A stretch of 64,000 nucleotides of DNA from RGIG7213 sp045540335 (GCA_045540335.1 JAZQHC010000016.1:18676-82675), one strand, 5' to 3'. Counted from the stretch's first letter, positions 16,158-25,561 are shown. The notes: a model not told the origin generated them from the sequence alone. Translations and numbers: made by a program.

Positions 16158-18734
16158 TTACAATAATTTTTTAAGTTGTCTTAAAATATCGAAGGCATCT
16201 ACGGGTGTTATTATATTCAAGTCGATGCCGTTCAGCTTTTCTCTTATTTCGTCGTTTGCCACAGTTTCAAGCGAAACGTTAAGATCCTCTAAAGAAGATA
16301 CGGGGCGGTCTTTCTTTATTTCCGGGGCTGATGCTTCAATAGCCGCAAGAATATCCTTTGCGCGCTTTATTACAGTCGAAGGAACGCCTGCAAGCTTTGC
16401 AACCTCTATACCATAGCTGTCGTCTGCCGCACCGCGTACTATGCGGCGCAAAAAAATCAGCTCGTCGCCGCGTTTTTTTGCGGCAATATTATAATTTACG
16501 ACGCCCGGCGTCGTATTTTCAAGATCGGTCAATTCGTGATAGTGCGTAGCGAACAGAGTTTTTGCACCAAGCTTTTTGCTTGCCGTATATTCGGCAACGG
16601 CACGCGCTATTGACATACCGTCGAAGGTAGATGTTCCCCTTCCTATTTCGTCGTATATAATAAGGCTTCGCTTCGTTGCGTTGGAAAGTATATATGCAAC
16701 CTCGTTCATTTCAAGCATAAAGGTTGAAGTACCCGATGCAAGGTCGTCGCTTGCGCCAACGCGCGTAAATACCTTATCGCACACGCCGATACGTGCACTT
16801 GAAGCAGGCACGTACGAGCCTATCTGTGCCAGAATAACTATAAGGGCGTTTTGCCGCATATACGTGGATTTACCTGCCATATTAGGGCCCGTTATCAGCA
16901 TCAGCCGATTAAGGTTCGTATCAAGCATCGTATCGTTTGCAACGAATCCGCTTGACGTTGAAAATTTTTCCACAACGGGATGCCTGCCGTCTTTTATATC
17001 AATAATATCTGAAAAATCCACCTCGGGCGCAACGTATCTGTTTTGAACGGCGCAATTCGCCAAGGAAAGATAAACGTCAAGCTCGGCAAGCTTTGATGCC
17101 GTATCCTTCACGCGTGCAATATTTTCGTTAACGAAATCTCTTATATTGCGGAAAATATCGTATTCAAGCTTTACTATTTTATCTGAAGCACCCAGAACAG
17201 ACGCCTCAAACTCTTTCAATTCTTCCGTTATAAATCTTTCGCAGTTTGTAAGCGTTTGCTTTCTTATGTACGTATCGGGTACGTCTGCAAGGTTTGACTT
17301 TGTAACCTCTATATAATATCCGAAAACGCGGTTATACGCTACGCGCAAGGTTTTTATACCGGTTGCCTCGCGCTCTCTTTCTTCGATTTTCGATATCCAA
17401 TACTTACCGTCTTTCATTATACTGCGAAGTGTGTCAACGTCGGCGTCGTACCCGTCTTTTATGATGCCGCCTTCCCTTACGGAAAAGGGCGGATCTTCTA
17501 CTATTGCCTTATTGATAACCTCTGATATATCGGAAAGATCGTCTAACGTTGCGTATATTTCTTGAATTCTTTCGGAAGATACGTTTTTTATCAGCTCTTT
17601 AATATTTGGAATGGCATCGGCTGTTTGTGCAATGGCGCGCAGGTCTTTACCTGATGCCGTTGCATACACTATCTTCGTGCCAAGCCTTTCAAGGTCAAGA
17701 ACGGCTTTCAGCGTTTCGGCAAGCTCTTCCCTTGTGTGAAAATCATTGTAAAACGCAGTAACGGCGTTTTGGCGTTTCATTATATCGTTTACCGAATACA
17801 GCGGCTCTTCCACCCATTTGCGAAGCATTCTTGCCCCGCCGGAGGTCTTCGTATGGTCAAGCACCCACAAAAGCGAGCCTCTTTTGCCGCCGCGCATAAC
17901 CTCACACAGCTCAAGCGAACGACGCGTTGAAACGTCCATTTGAAGATACTGCGTGCCATCGTATATATTTATTTCATTGATATACGAAACGTCTGTTTTT
18001 TGCGTTTCGTCGATGTAATGAAGCAATGCGCCGACCGCTTTGATAACACACGGCACAACATCGCCAACGTTCAGTTTTGCAAACTGCTTTTCACACCTTC
18101 TGTATGCAGAAGCGTAATCAAACGAGTCGCTTTGCGAATAGTTCATCATACAGCCAAGGCGTTTTGTAAAATATTCGTCAAGCGTTTTATGGTCGCCTGC
18201 GGCGAAGTTTGCTATTACTTCGCAAGGGGTATATGCCCCCGATTCGTTTATTATGAAGTTATATATATCGTCATTAACCGTGGCGTTAGACGCGGCAATA
18301 AAGCCTGTGGAAATATCCGCAAAGCACACCGCCGCCCCATCTGAAGAGGCATATACAGACGCTATATAATTGTTTTTTTCGTCGTCAAGCATGCCTGACT
18401 GGGTAAGCGTACCCGGTGTTACAAGGCGTATTATCTCCCGCTTTACAAGGCCCTTTGCGGTGGCGGGGTCTTCCGTTTGTTCGCAGATAGCAACTTTGTA
18501 GCCCCTTGAAACAAGCTTTGAAATATACCCCTCTACACTGTGAAACGGCACGCCGCACATGGGGGCGCGTTCTTCTTCGCCGCAGTCCCTTCCTGTCAAC
18601 GTAAGCTCTAACTCGCGCGAGGCGGTTTTTGCATCTTCAAAAAACATTTCGTAAAAGTCGCCCAGGCGGTACATAAGTATCGCATCGGGGCAGGTCTTTT
18701 TTATTTCGAAATATTGAAGCATCATGGGTGTCAT
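16158..18734 (-). CDS. mutS: DNA mismatch repair protein MutS
   Basis: An 858-residue protein of normal length. The mismatch-reading Phe-X-Glu motif is in GDFYEMFFEDA near residue 30. The ATPase shows Walker A GPNMAGKST, a Walker B strand IIYDEIGRGTST and the downstream FATHYHEL segment. GAAGGAG lies a few bases before the ATG. It is co-transcribed with mutL downstream and follows the ymcA-like gene by 38 bases, the neighbourhood known from Bacillus (ymcA-cotE-mutS-mutL), here without cotE. Confidence 0.97.
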   Translation of the reverse strand: MTPMMLQYFEIKKTCPDAILMYRLGDFYEMFFEDAKTASRELELTLTGRDCGEEERAPMCGVPFHSVEGYISKLVSRGYKVAICEQTEDPATAKGLVKREIIRLVTPGTLTQSGMLDDEKNNYIASVYASSDGAAVCFADISTGFIAASNATVNDDIYNFIINESGAYTPCEVIANFAAGDHKTLDEYFTKRLGCMMNYSQSDSFDYASAYRRCEKQFAKLNVGDVVPCVIKAVGALLHYIDETQKTDVSYINEINIYDGTQYLQMDVSTRRSLELCEVMRGGKRGSLLWVLDHTKTSGGARMLRKWVEEPLYSVNDIMKRQNAVTAFYNDFHTREELAETLKAVLDLERLGTKIVYATASGKDLRAIAQTADAIPNIKELIKNVSSERIQEIYATLDDLSDISEVINKAIVEDPPFSVREGGIIKDGYDADVDTLRSIMKDGKYWISKIEEREREATGIKTLRVAYNRVFGYYIEVTKSNLADVPDTYIRKQTLTNCERFITEELKEFEASVLGASDKIVKLEYDIFRNIRDFVNENIARVKDTASKLAELDVYLSLANCAVQNRYVAPEVDFSDIIDIKDGRHPVVEKFSTSSGFVANDTMLDTNLNRLMLITGPNMAGKSTYMRQNALIVILAQIGSYVPASSARIGVCDKVFTRVGASDDLASGTSTFMLEMNEVAYILSNATKRSLIIYDEIGRGTSTFDGMSIARAVAEYTASKKLGAKTLFATHYHELTDLENTTPGVVNYNIAAKKRGDELIFLRRIVRGAADDSYGIEVAKLAGVPSTVIKRAKDILAAIEASAPEIKKDRPVSSLEDLNVSLETVANDEIREKLNGIDLNIITPVDAFDILRQLKKLL

Positions 18735-18772
18735 GACGTATAACTCCTTCTTCTTTTAAAGCAATTTAAAAG

Positions 18773-19159
18773 TCAATGGCAATGCGAGCAATCACCGTCG
18801 CAGCCTTCATGGTTGCAAGGGCGCGTACCTGTAACGGTGTACATTATTTCGCCGTTCACCTGTTCCATAAATTTATCTACCGCTTCTTTTGCCTGTGTGA
18901 ATTCTATCATAGTCGGCATTGCCATAATATCGGTATAAAGCTCTTTAAGGGAATATCCCAATTCTTTAACCTTATCAGAATCCTTACCGTCTGTTTCAAA
19001 CGCTTCTGCCAAGGATTTTGACATTTCGTTATATTTGCTTACTTTTGTAAGAAGCTCTACGTCGTTTTCGTATTCGTAAGTTGCTTTATTAAGCCTTATA
19101 ACCCTTTCGTCAAGCTTTATTGCTTCCCCTAATTGTTTTGCAAGATCTAAAATTTCCAT
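18773..19159 (-). CDS. YmcA/YlbF-family protein with cysteine-rich tail
   Basis: A 128-residue, mostly helical protein of the Com_YlbF family (YmcA/YlbF). In Bacillus these proteins form a complex with YaaT that promotes RNase Y-dependent mRNA processing, competence and sporulation. Position directly upstream of mutS favours the YmcA branch. The C-terminus is unusual for a helical protein: a CNHEGCDGDCSHCH cluster with four Cys and three His that could bind a metal or iron-sulfur cluster. The start overlaps the proA stop by one base. Confidence 0.82.
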   Translation of the reverse strand: MEILDLAKQLGEAIKLDERVIRLNKATYEYENDVELLTKVSKYNEMSKSLAEAFETDGKDSDKVKELGYSLKELYTDIMAMPTMIEFTQAKEAVDKFMEQVNGEIMYTVTGTRPCNHEGCDGDCSHCH

Positions 19160-20409
19160 TATCGTGTTTGTCCTTTCCCTTCGATTATATATTTTACACT
19201 TGTAAGCTGTTCAGGCCCCATAGGACCTCTTGCGTGCAATTTTTGCGTTGAAATACCTATTTCCGCACCAAAGCCGAATTCTTCACCATCGGTAAAACGT
19301 GTTGAAGCGTTTATATAAACTGCAGCAGAATCTATATTTGCTTTAAAATAATCTGCCGCGTCGATATTCGTCGTCATTATTGCTTCACTGTGATGTGTGG
19401 AATATTGGTTGATGTGTAAAACCGCTTCTTCAATGCCGCTTACAACCTTTACAGACATAATGTAATCGTTGTATTCGGTATTATAATCCTCATCTGTGGC
19501 GGGCTTTATACCATTTAATATTGCCGTTGTTTTTTCGCATCCGCGCAGCTCGACGTTGTACTTTTCAACCTCTTTTGCGAAAAGGGGCAAAAATTCGTTT
19601 GCAATATCCGCATCGCAAAGAAGCGTTTCTGCCGCGTTGCACACAGACGGGCGGCTTACCTTGGCGTTTACGCACACCTTAAGCGCCGTTTGTATATCTG
19701 CCGTTTTTTCAACGTAAACGTGGCAGTTACCTGCACCCGTTTCGATAACGGGTACGGTTGCGTTTTCGCAAACAGACCGTATCAGCCCTTTTCCGCCGCG
19801 CGGAATAAGCACGTCTATCAAGCCGGCGGCGTTCATTAAAGCAATGCTTGACTGCCTATCCTTATCGTTTATAAAGCAGATACAATCTTCGGGCAGCCCT
19901 GCGTTTACTATTGCCTTACGCATTATATCGCAAATGCACATATTGGAATTAAACGCCTCTTTTCCGCCGCGCAAAACAACTGCGTTGCCCGTTTTTATAC
20001 AAATTGCGGCGGCATCTGCCGTTACGTTTGGGCGTGCTTCGTAAATAATGCCGATAGTGCCCAGCGGAACCTTTACCTTCGTTATTTTTAACCCGTTTGG
20101 GCGCACGCACACCTCGCCGTTGCCCAAAACGTCGGGCAAGGCAATAAGCTTTCTTACCGATGCGGCAATTGCCGAAATACGCGCCTGATTAAGGGTTAAC
20201 CTATCTATCATGGTTTCTTTTACGCCGTTTTCTGCCGCTTGTGAAATATCAAGCGCGTTTGCTTTTAATATTTCTGCGCTGTTTTCTTCAAGTGCGCTTG
20301 CAATCGCTTCCAATGCGCTGCATCTTTCCGCGTATGATGACGTAGCAAGCGAAGCACTTGCTTTTTTTGCCTTTCGGCATTTTTCCAATACAAGTGAATT
20401 ATCGTACAT
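19159..20409 (-). CDS. proA: Gamma-glutamyl phosphate reductase
   Basis: A 416-residue protein of standard length in the aldehyde dehydrogenase superfamily, with the catalytic cysteine in SRPSVCNAAETLL and the conserved GPMGPEQLTS segment near the end. It reduces gamma-glutamyl phosphate to the semialdehyde in proline synthesis. proB is not in the window. It is the first gene of the proA, ymcA-like, mutS, mutL string, with a promoter at 20442-20470. Confidence 0.96.
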   Translation of the reverse strand: MYDNSLVLEKCRKAKKASASLATSSYAERCSALEAIASALEENSAEILKANALDISQAAENGVKETMIDRLTLNQARISAIAASVRKLIALPDVLGNGEVCVRPNGLKITKVKVPLGTIGIIYEARPNVTADAAAICIKTGNAVVLRGGKEAFNSNMCICDIMRKAIVNAGLPEDCICFINDKDRQSSIALMNAAGLIDVLIPRGGKGLIRSVCENATVPVIETGAGNCHVYVEKTADIQTALKVCVNAKVSRPSVCNAAETLLCDADIANEFLPLFAKEVEKYNVELRGCEKTTAILNGIKPATDEDYNTEYNDYIMSVKVVSGIEEAVLHINQYSTHHSEAIMTTNIDAADYFKANIDSAAVYINASTRFTDGEEFGFGAEIGISTQKLHARGPMGPEQLTSVKYIIEGKGQTR

Positions 20410-20441
20410 AGCTTTTCCTTATATAAATATTTATTCATTAT

Positions 20442-20470
20442 ATTCTAACACAAAACGTATTTCCCGTCAA
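20442..20470 (-). promoter_or_regulatory. SigmaA-type promoter of proA-ymcA-mutS-mutL
   Basis: On the minus strand TTGACG (20465-20470) and TAGAAT (20442-20447) are separated by 17 bases, about 30 bases upstream of the proA ATG. Confidence 0.7.
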
Positions 20471-20542
20471 GAACAAAGGGTAAAAAAATTTCAATATACC
20501 TAGGATTTGCTTTTATAATTTTTACAGCAAAAAGGGATAACA

Positions 20543-20597
20543 TTTCAAAATGCAAAATTTATCAGAAAAAATGTAAAATATACTTGACATTTTGAAA
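20543..20597. promoter_or_regulatory. Inverted TTTCAAAATG boxes flanking the XRE promoter
   Basis: TTTCAAAATG at 20543-20552 and its exact inverse CATTTTGAAA at 20588-20597 lie in the proA/XRE intergenic region. The second copy overlaps the last two bases of the -35 box. The likely role is an operator for the adjacent XRE protein (inference). Confidence 0.5.
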
Positions 20598-20612
20598 GAT
20601 ATATGTTATACT
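20584..20612 (+). promoter_or_regulatory. Consensus sigmaA promoter of the XRE gene
   Basis: A perfect TTGACA (20584-20589) and TATACT (20607-20612) with a 17-base spacer lie about 22 bases before the start codon. AAGGAGG lies at 20621-20627. Confidence 0.9.
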
Positions 20613-20633
20613 ACTATCACAAGGAGGTTACGT

Positions 20634-20849
20634 ATGAAAAACAAAAAATTAAAAATCGCCAGGATCGAGTGTGATCTTTCGCAAGAAGATCTTGCGCGTG
20701 CCGTTGGGGTAACGCGCCAAACGATAGGCGCAATAGAAAACGGTAGCTATAACCCCACGCTGCGGCTTTGTATCGACATATGCAAAGCAACGAACAAAAC
20801 ATTAAACGATCTTTTTTGGGAAGAGGTGCAAGAAGATGAAAACAAATAA
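20634..20849 (+). CDS. Small XRE-family transcriptional regulator
   Basis: A 71-residue one-domain helix-turn-helix protein of the Cro/CI type: LSQEDLARAVGVTRQTIGAIE forms the recognition unit, followed by LNDLFW. The ATG at 20634 is chosen over an upstream TTG because a perfect AAGGAGG lies six bases before it and because the longer form would overlap the promoter. It overlaps the following membrane-protein gene by 14 bases. Such XRE/membrane-protein pairs are common in Firmicutes and often autoregulatory; the inverted boxes at its own promoter support that here. Confidence 0.93.
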   Translation: MKNKKLKIARIECDLSQEDLARAVGVTRQTIGAIENGSYNPTLRLCIDICKATNKTLNDLFWEEVQEDENK

Positions 20850-21393
20850 AAACAATACAGTAGTAGTTGACGAACGTCAAAAGCAAATACGAAAAACCGC
20901 AGGTGTAATAGCAGGTGCATTTTTGCTTGTGTGCTTTATCGGCCAAGGCATTTACAATATAGCCACCACGGGTGATATTGGTTGGGAAATATGGGCAATT
21001 ATCGGATACACGCTTATTTTTTCTATATCCTGCAATGTGTTAGGCGATATTGAAGAGCCGCGCAGTATTTCCGGTAGGCCGCTTCCCACGGGAAGCAGTA
21101 AGGCCGACAGGCTTGCAAGAATTAAAGACTACGTTTTTGACAGTGTATTATTCGCCCTTGCATGTGCCGTGATGGACGTTATTCTTATTGGCTTCGGTGC
21201 AGAGGATATAACTGATTTGGAAATTATAAAATTACTGTTTCCGTCGTTTAACAAAACGGGCATTGTAATTTTAACGTGTATTTTTGCGTTCGTTACAATG
21301 TTTATAATCTCTTTTATATTTGATTATCTTATAGGCGAAAAATACAAAATTGCGAAATACAATAAAATGATAGCAGAGCTTGACGAGGATTAA
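20836..21393 (+). CDS. Four-helix membrane protein paired with the XRE regulator
   Basis: A 185-residue protein with four predicted membrane helices (about 22-42, 50-70, 98-118, 140-165) and a charged C-terminus. It resembles uncharacterised DUF-type membrane proteins commonly encoded after small XRE genes; I cannot name the family with certainty. The start overlaps the regulator gene, so both are made together. A role as a sensor that titrates the regulator or as the regulated function is possible. A strong terminator follows. Confidence 0.75.
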   Translation: MKTNKNNTVVVDERQKQIRKTAGVIAGAFLLVCFIGQGIYNIATTGDIGWEIWAIIGYTLIFSISCNVLGDIEEPRSISGRPLPTGSSKADRLARIKDYVFDSVLFALACAVMDVILIGFGAEDITDLEIIKLLFPSFNKTGIVILTCIFAFVTMFIISFIFDYLIGEKYKIAKYNKMIAELDED

Positions 21394-21413
21394 CGAACCG
21401 TTACGTTCAAAAT

Positions 21414-21450
21414 AAAATGCAACAGATCTTTATTTGATCTGTTGCATTTT
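21414..21450. terminator. Bidirectional terminator between the XRE pair and glnS
   Basis: A 15-bp perfect stem (21414-21428 with 21436-21450) with a seven-base loop has A-rich left and T-rich right flanks. It serves both convergent transcripts. Confidence 0.88.
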
Positions 21451-21460
21451 TGCATTGTAT

Positions 21461-23104
21461 TTATTTAACCTTGTAGCTGTCCTTCAACGTAACAACGCGG
21501 TTAAAGGTATTTTTATTTTTCGTATCAAGGCAGAAGTAACCGGTTCTTACAAATTGGAATTTATCGCCGGGCTTTGCATCCTTCAAGCTTTCTTCCATGC
21601 AGCAATCCTTTAACACGGTAAGGGAATTTTCGTTAAGAAAATCGTTATACGTTTTACCTTCGGGCAAATTAGTCGGGTCAGGAGTTGTAAACAGTCTGTC
21701 GTAAAGCATAATGTCGGACCTTATGCAATGCTCGGATGACAGCCAATGTATCGTACCCTTTATCTTTCTTCCGTCGAAGGGATTATTGCAGCCCGATTGC
21801 AGATCTGCCGTGCAAAGCACTTCCGTAACCTTGCCGTTTTCGTCTGTTATTATCTTGTCGCATTTTACGATATACGCACCCATAAGGCGAACCTCGCCGC
21901 CTTCCTTCAAGCGGAAGTATTTCGGGGGCGGATCTATGGAAACGTCTTCCCTATCGACGTAAAGCGTTTTCGTAAAGGGAACCTGCCTTGTACCTGCATT
22001 TTCGTCGTTGGGGTTATTGGTTACGGTAAAATATTCAACCTTATCTTCAGGATAGTTTGTTACGGTTACCTTAACGGGGTCTAGCACGGCAATTCTTCTT
22101 AATGCCGTTTTATTAAGGTCTTCCCTTACGCAATGCTCAAGCAATTCGATATCTACCGTGCTGTTAGACTTTGCAACGCCTATTCTTTCGCAGAAATCAA
22201 GTATTGCAGCGGCGGTAAATCCGCGCCTGCGTAAGCCGCAAAGGGTTGGCATACGGGGGTCGTCCCAGCCATCTACAAGCTTACCTTCTACCAAGGAACG
22301 AAGGTATCTTTTACTCATAACCGTATAGGTTACGTTAAGGCGCGCAAATTCTATCTGCCTCGGCTTGCCTTGCAGGCCTGCGTGCTCTACCACCCAATTA
22401 TACAAGGGCCTGTGGTCTTCGTATTCAAGCGAGCAAAGGCTGTGCGTAATACCCTCGATAGCGTCTTGTATGGGGTGGGCAAAATCGTACATGGGGAAAA
22501 TGCACCATTTCGTACCCTGGCGGTGGTGGTCGATATATCTTATACGGTAAAGAACGGGGTCGCGCATGTTAAAGTTGCCTGATGCAAGATCTATTTTTGC
22601 GCGAAGGGTATATTGCCCCTCTTTAAATTCGCCTGCGCGCATTCTTTCAAACAAATCAAGGTTTTCCTCTATCGGTCTGTCGCGGTAGGGGGAAACTGCA
22701 GGGCGCGTAGTATCGCCCCTGTATTCTCTGAACTGCTCGGGTGTAAGTTGGCAAACGTATGCAAGGCCTTGCTTTATAAGATTTACCGCGATTTGATACG
22801 TTTGCTCGAAATAGTCAGACCCGTAGAAGAACCTATCGCCCCAATCGAAGCCAAGCCAATGTATATCCTCTTGAATAGCATCAACAAATTCGGTATCTTC
22901 CTTTGCGGGGTTTGTATCGTCCATACGAAGGTTGCATATTCCGCCGTATTTTTTTGCAGTACCGAAGTCGATAACAAGCGCTTTGCAATGGCCTATATGC
23001 AAATAGCCGTTAGGCTCGGGCGGAAAACGCGTGTGTATTTTTAAATCGGGATTTTTACTGATATCCTCGTCTATAAAATCGTGTATGAAGTTTGAACTTT
23101 CCAT
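21461..23104 (-). CDS. glnS: Glutaminyl-tRNA synthetase
   Basis: A 547-residue class I synthetase: HIGH motif in PPEPNGYLHIGHCKA near residue 30, the KMSKS-equivalent VMSKR, and a C-terminal beta-barrel domain with the GTIHWLS segment typical of GlnRS. It charges tRNA-Gln directly. Most Firmicutes lack GlnRS and use GatCAB, so its presence marks a lineage that acquired it. AAAGGAG precedes the ATG. It is 16 bases downstream of gltX, so the two Glx synthetases are made from one message. Confidence 0.96.
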   Translation of the reverse strand: MESSNFIHDFIDEDISKNPDLKIHTRFPPEPNGYLHIGHCKALVIDFGTAKKYGGICNLRMDDTNPAKEDTEFVDAIQEDIHWLGFDWGDRFFYGSDYFEQTYQIAVNLIKQGLAYVCQLTPEQFREYRGDTTRPAVSPYRDRPIEENLDLFERMRAGEFKEGQYTLRAKIDLASGNFNMRDPVLYRIRYIDHHRQGTKWCIFPMYDFAHPIQDAIEGITHSLCSLEYEDHRPLYNWVVEHAGLQGKPRQIEFARLNVTYTVMSKRYLRSLVEGKLVDGWDDPRMPTLCGLRRRGFTAAAILDFCERIGVAKSNSTVDIELLEHCVREDLNKTALRRIAVLDPVKVTVTNYPEDKVEYFTVTNNPNDENAGTRQVPFTKTLYVDREDVSIDPPPKYFRLKEGGEVRLMGAYIVKCDKIITDENGKVTEVLCTADLQSGCNNPFDGRKIKGTIHWLSSEHCIRSDIMLYDRLFTTPDPTNLPEGKTYNDFLNENSLTVLKDCCMEESLKDAKPGDKFQFVRTGYFCLDTKNKNTFNRVVTLKDSYKVK

Positions 23105-23120
23105 GGTAACTCCTTTGCCG

Positions 23121-24809
23121 TTAAAGATTTTCTATTGCCGCTTTTATACGGTTTTTCATCATTTCTTCGCCCATTATGGTTATTATCTCGTACAAGTCGG
23201 GGGTGTTTGCCCTGCCTGTAATTGCAATTCTTATAAACGAGCTTACGTCGCCTACGTGGCCTTTATATTCTTCGGGATTTTTCTTATAAAGCTTCATTTC
23301 CGGTGCAAAGCCTATCTGACCTGCAATATCCTTTACACAGTCGAACCATGCCGAATTATCAAATTCCGGACTGAATTTTTCAAGATAAAGCGACAACGCT
23401 TTTTTAATATCCGCTTTATCAAACTTTTCATCAAACGAAACCTCGGGGGCAAAAAATTCGTTATAGAAATAGCTTACGTAAGGCTTTATATCCGCCCAGG
23501 TTGCTATGTCTTTTCTGGGCTTTGCGCCGCCCCTGCCTATTGCAAGAATACGTTTTGCATATTCTTCGTTTGCGGTAAATACGGTATAAAACTCTTTATC
23601 GTATTCTTTTGCCCAATTTGCCGCGTCTGCATATACCTTTTCGGCAGACATTTTGGAAATAACGTTTTTAGATACGTCTGTTAATTTGTTGAAATCAAAC
23701 AGACAGCCCGAAACGCTCATTTTCTTTATAGAAAACGGAAAATCGTCGGGTGTTTTATCGGGGTTTTGCGCGTGCCATTCTTCATAGTTGGAATTAAGCA
23801 GCGTCATAATATATTCCCTTACGCATTCGGGGGCTATACCAAGCTTTGCGTAATCATCAAGCGATGCACCCATATCACGCTTCGAAAGCTTCTTTTTATT
23901 GCCCTCTTCATCAAGGCGCATTATTTGCGCTATGTGCAGGTATTTCGGTGCTTTAAAGCCAAGATAATTGAAAAGCATTAAATGTCTTGGCAAGCTTGGC
24001 AGCCATTCTTCACCGCGTACCACATGGGTAGTGCCCATAAGGTGGTCGTCTATCGCGTGGGCAAAGTGGTAGGTGGGAATGCCGTTGCTTTTTAAAAGCA
24101 CCTCGTCTTTATCATTTTCGGGCAGTTCTAACGTACCCTTTACAAGGTCTGTAACCTTTATTTTCTTTTCACCGTCGCCGCAGGCAAGCATGCGAAGCAC
24201 AAACGGGTGGCCCGCCTTTACATGTTCTTCTATTTCCTGAACGGATATTTCGCGCAGCTTCAGCATTTGTGCTTTTTGCTGTGCTTCAAGCTCTGCCGTC
24301 CATTCACGGCTTTTTACCTCTGCTTTTTTATCCTGTGCGTTCAGGGCTTCAAGCTCTTCCTCGGTGGTAAAGCAGGGGTACGCCTTTCCCTCTGATACAA
24401 GCTTTTTTGCATAAACGTGGTATATTTCCTCGCGCTTGCTTTGTTTGTACGGGCCGTATTCGCCCTTGTCGTATATTTCGCCGTTATCGGAAAGGGCTGC
24501 GCCCTCATCAAACCTGATGCCGTACATTGCAAGGGTTTTTATCAGCGCCTGTGCCGCACCCGGAACCTCTCTTTTATCGTCTGTATCTTCAATTCTTAAA
24601 TAGAACACACCGCCTGATTGATGGGCAAGCCTTTCGCAAACCGTTGAAGGAAAAAGCCCGCCGAAATGCACAAACCCAGTGGGCGACGGGGCAAATCTTG
24701 TAACCTTTGCGCCTTCGGGCAGCTGCCTTGCGGGATAACGCTTTTCAATATCCTCCGGTGTAAGGGTAACGTTTGGAAAAAGTAAATCGGCAATATAACC
24801 GTGATCCAT
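23121..24809 (-). CDS. gltX: Glutamyl-tRNA synthetase, long divergent form
   Basis: A 562-residue class I synthetase, longer than the usual 470-490. The active-site signature is FAPSPTGFVHFGGLFP, with HFGG in place of HIGG, and the downstream ARTALFNWL-type helix is replaced by STVCERLAHQ. FYLRIEDTD and KLSKR are intact, so it should be active. It makes Glu-tRNA-Glu; whether it also charges tRNA-Gln is unclear because glnS is present. It lies between an MBL-fold gene (12 bases upstream) and glnS. Confidence 0.94.
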   Translation of the reverse strand: MDHGYIADLLFPNVTLTPEDIEKRYPARQLPEGAKVTRFAPSPTGFVHFGGLFPSTVCERLAHQSGGVFYLRIEDTDDKREVPGAAQALIKTLAMYGIRFDEGAALSDNGEIYDKGEYGPYKQSKREEIYHVYAKKLVSEGKAYPCFTTEEELEALNAQDKKAEVKSREWTAELEAQQKAQMLKLREISVQEIEEHVKAGHPFVLRMLACGDGEKKIKVTDLVKGTLELPENDKDEVLLKSNGIPTYHFAHAIDDHLMGTTHVVRGEEWLPSLPRHLMLFNYLGFKAPKYLHIAQIMRLDEEGNKKKLSKRDMGASLDDYAKLGIAPECVREYIMTLLNSNYEEWHAQNPDKTPDDFPFSIKKMSVSGCLFDFNKLTDVSKNVISKMSAEKVYADAANWAKEYDKEFYTVFTANEEYAKRILAIGRGGAKPRKDIATWADIKPYVSYFYNEFFAPEVSFDEKFDKADIKKALSLYLEKFSPEFDNSAWFDCVKDIAGQIGFAPEMKLYKKNPEEYKGHVGDVSSFIRIAITGRANTPDLYEIITIMGEEMMKNRIKAAIENL

Positions 24810-24821
24810 AATCTAAACCTC

Positions 24822-25457
24822 TCAATATACAAAGTAATTCGTTTTCTTCATAAAATCCTCTGCGTAAAGCTTGCCCCCGTGGCCCGGGTGCAAAACGTAA
24901 TCCGTTCCGTTTTCTTCAAAAAACGCCCTTAACCGCATTACAGAGGATACAAGTGCGCGCTGATCGCCGCCGTAAAGATCGCATCTGCCGTACCCGTCTT
25001 TAAAAACAAGGTCGCCGCAGAAGATATCCTTTTCGATAATATAGCATACAGAGCCGCGCGTATGCCCCGGGGTATAAAAAACCGTGCAAGTCGTGTTTGA
25101 AAAGTGAAATTCATCCCCATCGGCAAACAAAACGTCGGGCTTGCCAAACCCATGCTGAAGCCTGCCAAGCTGCCTTAAATATGATTTATCGGCATCTATT
25201 ACGCCCTCTTCATCGTTTATATGAACGCAAAGCGGTGCGCCCGTTTTTTTTCGAAGCTCGTCCGCCGCCATCATATGATCGAAATGCGCGTGGGTAAGAA
25301 GTATGCCTTTAAGGGTAAGATTTTTTTCTTCAAGCTTTTGTAAAAGGTATTCGCTTTTGTCTGCAGGGTCAATAATAACGGCGCTGCCGTTTGAATCGAC
25401 CATATAGCAATTCGTTTTATACATACCTAAAATATAGGTGTGAAAAGATAACGGCAT
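24822..25457 (-). CDS. MBL-fold metal-dependent hydrolase (glyoxalase II-like)
   Basis: A 211-residue protein with the zinc-binding THAHFDHM motif, further metal ligands in TPGHTRGSV, the bridging Asp in FCGDLVF, and a final LHPGHG histidine. This is the compact glyoxalase II-like branch of the metallo-beta-lactamase fold. The ATG at 25457 is used because GGAGG lies five bases before it; an in-frame TTG at 25469 would overlap that site. It is the first gene of the gltX-glnS transcript. The substrate is unknown, possibly a thioester. Confidence 0.9.
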   Translation of the reverse strand: MPLSFHTYILGMYKTNCYMVDSNGSAVIIDPADKSEYLLQKLEEKNLTLKGILLTHAHFDHMMAADELRKKTGAPLCVHINDEEGVIDADKSYLRQLGRLQHGFGKPDVLFADGDEFHFSNTTCTVFYTPGHTRGSVCYIIEKDIFCGDLVFKDGYGRCDLYGGDQRALVSSVMRLRAFFEENGTDYVLHPGHGGKLYAEDFMKKTNYFVY

Positions 25458-25484
25458 ACGTTCCTCCAAGCAACATTATTTTTT

Positions 25485-25514
25485 ATTATACTATAAACAG
25501 CAGGTGAAAATCAA
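25485..25514 (-). promoter_or_regulatory. Probable promoter of the MBL-gltX-glnS operon
   Basis: On the minus strand TTGATT (25509-25514) and TATAAT (25485-25490) are spaced 18 bases, followed by GGAGG and the ATG at 25457. Confidence 0.6.
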
Positions 25515-25561
25515 TCCCTTTTTAAAAAATATTAAATTTTATATATAAAATAATTATGTGC

